From assembly GCA_009363875.1 (NCBI GenBank), contig CM018680.1, positions 12,531,625 through 12,595,624 on the forward strand: a stretch of 64,000 nt of DNA, given 5' to 3'. The notes below the pieces were generated by a model. It did not search any database. It had not been told where the DNA came from and worked only from the letters and a program-made list of their open reading frames with translations. This DNA comes from Mikania micrantha (taxonomy: Eukaryota; Streptophyta; Magnoliopsida; Asterales; Asteraceae). Shown piece by piece: positions 58,345-64,000 of this stretch; position 1 is the first letter of the stretch; each line of letters opens with the position of its first letter. A program made the translations under genes and the position numbers.

Positions 58345-59221
58345 TACCAGGTGATTCATCTTGCGCAGACTCAAATGACCCATCCTCTTATGCCAAAGAA
58401 TTGAATCTTTCTCAGTTGCCTTTGACATAAAACATGAAGCTGTGGAGGATGTAATTGAAGCTGTGGCCATATTGAGTACATACAAGTCTTGCTTCCTAGG
58501 GGCTGACATCAAGATCCAATCTTCAGGGATGATAATACCTTGCTTTAGAATATATCATTTGGAATCATCGAAGAGAAATTTGTACTGTTTATCACAAATT
58601 TGTGATACAGAAAGAAGATTATTCTCCAATTGCTTGACATATCTGACTTTGTCAAAAGAAACTTGCCCATTTGATACAATACCCTCTCCTGTGACGAACC
58701 CACCTTTGTCACCGGCAAAATGCTACATATCCACCATGAACACATACTAGACACAACGTTTTTTAAAATGGGTTTTACGAGTAATACTCGAAACCGTTTA
58801 TAACTTCTTTAGTGAACCAAGTATCAAACTGATATTAACATATACGTTTGGCTGAACCAGTTTATGGGGGTTGGATCTACTGATTTCATAGGACGATCCG
58901 CAAAATGCACTCTCCAAATATGTACCTATTTTTTGCAACAACAACCTTATCCAGTATATTCCCACTTTTCAGTAGGGTCTGAGGGGGAATGATAGATACA
59001 AACCTTACCCCTATCCAAATTGGGATAAAAAGGCCGGTCCGAAAGAGCCCCCGGCTTAAAGCCTCACAGGAATCCTCCCATTTCTTAGGTTCCTTAAAGG
59101 TTTTGTGTTTTGCAGTTAATCGAGGGGTACTTTTTGAGAGGTTGGAGAAGATAGGAAATACAAGTGTGATCACTAGACCTAACCTATTGACTCGGGACTA
59201 AACCATCAATTGGTGGAACTA
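58345..59221 (-). repeat. duplicate of 27958-28833 (copia fragment plus SINE-like element)
   Basis: It matches 27958-28833 with a few substitutions and one extra base. It includes part of the pre-integrase region, the abrupt junction at 58742/58743, the unassigned stretch, and the SINE-like element (about 58936-59221). The shared junction proves one event was copied. Confidence 0.93.
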
Positions 59222-59385
59222 AACCTATGTGAGTCACTCATTTGTAATCTTGAAAATAAATATGTGGTCCACATTAACCCACATTAAAAATGATTTGTTT
59301 ATTCAAAACCCAATTTTTTATTCAGGTTTAATGTGGACCACATATTTATTTTCAAGATTCCAAATGAGTGGCTCACATAGGGTTT
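59221..59385. mobile_element. palindromic MITE, 165 bp
   Basis: Arms of about 60 bp (59221-59280 and 59327-59385) are nearly perfect inverted copies: AAACCTATGTGAGT...ACCACAT against its complement ending CTCACATAGGGTTT. No coding capacity. The target duplication is ambiguous. Confidence 0.8.
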
Positions 59386-59587
59386 AAGGGTTTTCTCTTT
59401 AAGGTTGGATTTTCAAAAGATTCAATCCCTATTAATTTAAAAATATTTTGCAACGAAATAATTTATAAGGGCTCAGCTACAGTCGACTCAATGGGCTGGA
59501 ATGAGTTTAAAACTCTGATCAGTGGGATCTTTGCGACATTGTATTGTCAACCAGTCCCCATTACTAGCATTATATTTAATATTCTCT
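59386..59587. other. unassigned spacer
   Basis: No gene recognised. It ends with TAGCATTATATTTAATATTC (59566-59585), also present at 39808 and, slightly changed, at 40443. Confidence 0.4.
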
Positions 59588-60790
59588 CATAGAATATCTC
59601 TGAACATCAACATGGTACCACTCTTCCACATTTTGAGTTGATATGTTATAAACTCTTTTATTTGGAGTGCTATACCCAAGAAAATGCCCTTCTTCCACCT
59701 TCTCATTAAACTTGCCTTGCTGCTGTTTCTTAAGCATAGTGCATGGTGCACCAAATGGCTCAAGATACTTAAGATTTGGCTTTCTGTTATGGAGCAATTC
59801 AAAGCAAGTCTTCCCATGTCTCTTCACTATCAACACCCGATTCAGAGTGTAACAAGCGTTTGCTACAGCTCATTCCAGAATTGAACTGGAAGAGATGAAT
59901 CAGCAAGCATAGCCCTAGCAGCCTCAATCAGAGTCCTGTTCTTTCGCTCAGCAACACCATTCATTTTAGGGACATATGGAGCACTAAATTGTTGAACAAT
60001 ACCCCGTTCATTACAAAAATTCTCCATGTTGTGGTTTTTGAACTCTGTCACATTGTCGGTTCTGAGTATACGAATCTTGAGCTTATGAAGAGATTCAAGT
60101 TTGGTAACCAACACTTGAATGCAGTCAAACGTTTCAGATTTCTCCTTTAGAAAGAAAACCTAAGAGTATCTGGAATATTCATCAGCGATGACAAGACAAT
60201 ATTGATCCCCAGCTATACTCTTGTAGTTAACCAGACCAAAAAGATCCATATGGAGAAGCTCAAGTGGAACAGTGATAGAGTGATACTTCTTTGGTTTGTG
60301 AGACTGCTTGACTTGTTTTCCCTTCTTGCAGGATACACAGACATCAGACAGCTTGAAATTCTTCAGACTACCACTTCAACCAGATTGTTGTGTACCAGGT
60401 GATTCATCTTGCGCAGACTCAAATGACCCATCCTCTTATGCCAAAGAATTGAATCTTTCTCAGTTGCCTTTGACATAAAACATGAAGCTGTGGAGGATGT
60501 AATTGAAGCTGTGGCCATATTGAGTACATACAAGTCTTGCTTCCTAGGGGCTGACATCAAGATCCAATCTTCAGGGATGATAATACCTTGCTTTAGAATA
60601 TATCATTTGGAATCATCGAAGAGAAATTTGTACTGTTTATCACAAATTTGTGATACAGAAAGAAGATTATTCTCCAATTGCTTGACATATCTGACTTTGT
60701 CAAAAGAAACTTGCCCATTTGATACAATACCCTCTCCTGTGACGAACCCACCTTTGTCACCGGCAAAATGCTACATATCCACCATGAACA
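59588..60790 (-). pseudogene. copia integrase region, right copy of element C family
   Basis: The 1203 bp correspond to 27153-28355 at a constant offset. The same integrase motifs are present (WHKRMGHLSLRK, RTDNVTEF, NGVAERKNRT), and both inactivating lesions are shared: TAG at 60160-60162 and the one-base shift near 59865. Unlike the left copy, its upstream side is continuous with protease and gag. It is cut at 59588 by unrelated sequence. Confidence 0.92.
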
Positions 60791-62674
60791 GAATGAACAT
60801 TTGAGAGCAGAGAAATATTTCCAGTCATGTGCCTTGAAGCCCCACTATCGACAATCCAAGAGCTGTTAAGAGAAGCTGTTGGGGCAACCCGCACAAAATT
60901 GAAACAATTAGTTCCTTTTGGGAACCCAAGCCTTTACAGTCTTGGGTTGACCCAAAGAGTCTCGGATCTAAACATCGATCCATTTACCATTAGAAACAGC
61001 CTTGTCTGAAATAGGTGGAACTGAAGTCTCAGATGACTTGACTTTCTAGACGGCATTTTTACTAAAAGAATTTTCAGGTAAATGGATGATGGCTTTGTTT
61101 GATTAACATTAATCACTTGTGAAACATCCAAGTTTACCAGTTGTCCTTTACCCTTGTCCAAAGATTTAACCTGTGTTGGTTGTTTGGGTTTTTTCTGAAT
61201 TGACATAGGTTCAGATCTCACAACTTTGACAAAACTTTGATTTGGTTTGCTGCGTGGTGCAACTTTTGGTCTAAGCAACTGTGGGCAAGATCTAACAATG
61301 TACCCAGGTGCACCACATTTAAAACAAACTTTTTCCCCCTTTTTATGGAAATATTTTAATTCAGAAAAGACTGTCTTTTTGGTTTGAAAACATTTGTTTT
61401 AGGCGTGTTCTGATTAAAACCCAATCCCTTTTACCATTATGAGCAAGATTGTCAATCTTGTTTGATAAACGAGCTTCATTTTCTTTTGAAGCTTTCACAA
61501 AGTTTAAAGCTTGATAAATTTTTGAAGATGAGATTGGGTCACCTTTCTTGACAACAGGGAGTTGATTCTGAGCAGTAACACAATCAGATGAATCGTCAGA
61601 TTCATCCTCAGAATCGGAGACCCAATCCTCTACAATTCCATCCACCAAAGATTCCTCTGACAAGGAGGAACCCTCATCAGTAATCATCCCAATAGGATCA
61701 ATTACTAATGGAGTTATAACTTGGAAATCTTTAACATCTTTGTCATTTGGTGAATTGACAAAGTTGTTTAGGATTGGTGGAGGACACCTTTGATAACTGG
61801 GTATTCCTTTACCCTTATGATCAGGACCTTTGCTGATCATGTGCTCAATGATGTAAGATGAGCTTTCATAGCTCTTGAGCTTTTGTCCTAGGGTCTCATA
61901 GTCACACTCAACTATGGCTAACTTCTTCTTTATCTCATTGATGGTATTGAGATAAGAAGTGATAGCATCTTGCTTGTTCATAACATCAATCTCAGCCTCA
62001 TGAAGTTGTCTATTTAAAAGATCAATTTTAGCTTGAAAATATTTTTCATTAGCTTTTAAAACTTTGTTAGCCTCGATACACTGGTTGAGATCGCTGATCA
62101 AAGCAGCATTGTGATTTTGATAGGAAAGGGCCTTGCTTTTAAGGTCAACACAATTTAAACAACTAGAACAAGAAGATGAACATTCATCAGATACCTGATC
62201 AGATTGTGAAGTTACAGTAGGAGAAGCATATAAGTTTACCATCAAAGCAAACTGAGTGAGAGATTCTTCAATATAAGTATCAAAATCAGATTGAGTATCT
62301 GAATCAGACAAGCTTTCAGAGTCTGAACCAGATGTTTCTTCTATCTTGATCTGAGCTTTTTCAGAAGTACTCTCTTCATTGGAATCATTCATCTTCTGAA
62401 TCTCAGCAACACATGCTTTGTCTTGTCCCCCTTGTTCAGAAATGAATCTGAAATCCCAATTTTCACCTTCATCCTGCTGTACCATCAAAGCTTTGCCCGC
62501 ATTGGAGGAACTTGTTTGAGCAGGAAAATTAATAGGAACAAGTCTTCTCTCTGTATTAGCTGTAGAGGATTTCTGATGCTGAAAAGGATTCTTGTTTCCA
62601 GCTTTCCTTGGATGTTTGCATTGTCTCGCAAAGTGACCCTTCTCCCCACAAGTATAACAAGTGACATAACCCAT
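60791..62674 (-). pseudogene. copia nucleocapsid, coiled-coil linker and protease, element C family
   Basis: Minus strand, from 62674: zinc knuckle CYTCGEKGHFARQC (about 62659-62618), an Asp/Glu/Ser-rich stretch, and a long coiled coil (about 62150-61850, IEANKVLKANEKYFQAKIDL). A conserved YIIEHMISKG segment matching YVIDYFASMQ of element B follows, then the stop at 61361. A second knuckle CFKCGAPGYIVRSC lies at 61285-61326, then a basic linker. The protease motif DSGASRHMTG has DSG at 60841-60849. Frame breaks near 61361 and 61000 separate the parts. Confidence 0.85.
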
Positions 62675-63836
62675 GTCAAATCCAAAATTAGAATCCTTAT
62701 TTAGATTGATATCTTTTCAGTTTTTCTCACAAACTCCTTGGCTCTTCTGACAGCACTGGCTAGAGCCTACATGATGTCAATTCTTTCCATGTCATCTGGA
62801 TCTGTCTGAGAGTAGTCATCATTTGTCAGATAAGGATTACCAATCTGTCCAGCTACTAAACCATCATAGGAACTAACTAGAGTGGACAGAAGACCCATGT
62901 GTTCCTTAGCAATCTCTACAGTCACTTTGTCAAATTTTTTTGTCTTCAGACTTGTGACAGGTTGATGATGTTCTTTCTGAGAGTTGGATGAGGAGGAAGA
63001 CTGACTGAAATGAATCTGATTAGAAGATGGAGCTTCAGTAGTCTGAGAAATAAATGCAGTCTTCAGTGGAGCATGAGAAGATGCTTTATCTACAGTCGGA
63101 GTAGAATAATACAGTGAAGGATCCTGGACTTGAGCTACTCTCTTTGCCTTCCACTTGCTCTCTATTTCTTGCTCTTTCAGCTTCTAAATGAAATCATTTA
63201 TGTCCATATGTGTCATCATCTCATTCTTCTTAAGTACCATCAAAAATGACTCCCACTTTGGAGGTAGAGCATCTGCCAAACACTGAATCTTTTCCTGAGT
63301 AGTAGTCTTGACTTCATGATTGAACAATTCACTCAAAAGATGATAGAATCTGGCAATCAAACCATCCAAAGATTCATTTCCAACATACATAAAACTTTTG
63401 AACTCCTTCCTCAAAGCCTTTGACTTGATGTTCTTCAAAGCATCATTGCCCTCATACCGTTGCTGCAAAGCATCCCACAAATAGTTAGAAGATGTAAACT
63501 GTCTGAACTGATGGAAAATATCAGTAGCAATGGATTGAGATAGAATAGCATAAGCTTTCTTCTCATAATCATATAGCTTCCTCTGTGGCTCAGTCATCCG
63601 TGTGACTAGGATAAGAGTTCCATCTTCATTTAGAGGCCTCAGATAACCTCCTTCAATCATCATCCATAAGTTAGATCCACCCCATTAATGTGAATCTCAA
63701 ATCTGTATTTCCAGTGTGGATAATCATCCAAAGATAACAACTTGGGAGCTTTGTTGGAGTTTCCTGTCTCAGTCTCAGTCAACAGTAAAGTCTGAATGCG
63801 ATGATTCTGATTAGCCATCAATGCTAAATCCTCCAT
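62675..63836 (-). pseudogene. copia gag capsid (UBN2 type), element C family, broken
   Basis: The start codon is at 63836 (MEDLALMANQNHR). A one-base shift near 63667 moves the frame. The capsid core (63663-63184) has AYAILSQSIATDIFHQF, YLWDALQQRYEGND and VGNESLDGLIARFYHL, homologous to the gag of element B. A stop at 63184 and others near 62765 and 62700 interrupt the Ser/Thr-rich spacer before the zinc knuckle. Gag would form the particle; this copy is dead. Confidence 0.88.
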
Positions 63837-63884
63837 TTAATCAAAAACAACAAGATTCAACACTTAGAAAACTTTTCAGACTGA

Positions 63885-64000
63885 TGGCCGAATGAAGATG
63901 CTTGGGGCGAATGTCGGGCCCCTAATGAACTGATTCTAGCGAATGAGAAGCTGGGTATGACTATTAGGCGAAAGAACCTATTCGGCGAATGAAGGATCGA
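63885..64000 (-). repeat. ATTCGGCGAATG array in the gag leader, element C family
   Basis: GCCGAATGA, GGGCGAATG, GCGAATGAG and ATTCGGCGAATGA words just upstream of the gag start (63836), cut by the window end. The position is the same as the leader array of element B (6300-6600). The 5' LTR must lie to the right of the window. Confidence 0.7.

Noticed and set aside
28886..59173. Short open frames in the SINE-like segment as a protein gene
   Set aside because: The open frame is conserved only because the whole segment is duplicated; the tail matches a SINE pattern.
1..64000. Endogenous plant pararetrovirus or other non-LTR viral sequence
   Set aside because: All RT, integrase and gag segments belong to copia or gypsy LTR elements; no movement protein or coat protein motif was seen.

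Overview
The window is a block of nested transposable elements from a plant nuclear genome. I see no host gene in it. The low GC content, the abundance of Ty1/copia Sirevirus-like and Ty3/gypsy chromovirus-like elements, and a Mutator-like element carrying plant-only gene families all indicate a flowering plant. The Sirevirus third-ORF type is one I associate with Asteraceae, so a composite-family host is a low-confidence guess.

Layout. 1-5605: plus-strand copia remnant A, cut by the window edge. 5606-16057: plus-strand copia element B with 5' LTR, tRNA-Met primer site, broken gag-pol, and a third ORF (ORF3) interrupted by the LTR of element C. 16058-28355: 3' half of minus-strand copia element C (3' LTR, long ORF3, RNase H, RT, integrase), with a 2.9-kb solo LTR flanked by TATAA inserted at 21406-24283. 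28356-42041: a mosaic of SINE-like, copia and gypsy pieces. It includes a gypsy pol tail followed by an LTR, primer site and gag, and the LTR is itself split by the 3' end of a minus-strand copia element (D). 42042-51086: an apparently complete 9.0-kb Mutator-like element with a perfect 10-bp target duplication. 51087-55326: tandem duplication, MITE, minus-strand gypsy LTR and chromodomain tail. 55327-64000: scrambled copies of element C (inverted ORF3 fragment, 703-bp LTR/leader tandem, repeated integrase segments, then protease and gag on the minus strand running off the right edge).

The Mutator-like element is the only part whose genes look intact. It has four: a small acidic protein, a two-exon Ulp1-like protein that seems to have lost all three catalytic residues, an 851-residue MURA-type transposase, and a four-exon 702-residue plant mobile domain (PMD) protein. 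Each has a TATA-like box about 35-95 bp upstream. Inverted 31-bp arrays lie at the two ends and a 139-bp array lies between two divergent genes.

The most interesting regulatory pattern is in the copia elements. Each LTR has an array of its own short word (AGGTTCG in B and D, CATTCGGCGAATG in C) directly upstream of its TATA box. The same array-plus-TATA module occurs again inside B and C, 707 and 710 bp upstream of the ORF3 start codon. This suggests an internal promoter for ORF3.
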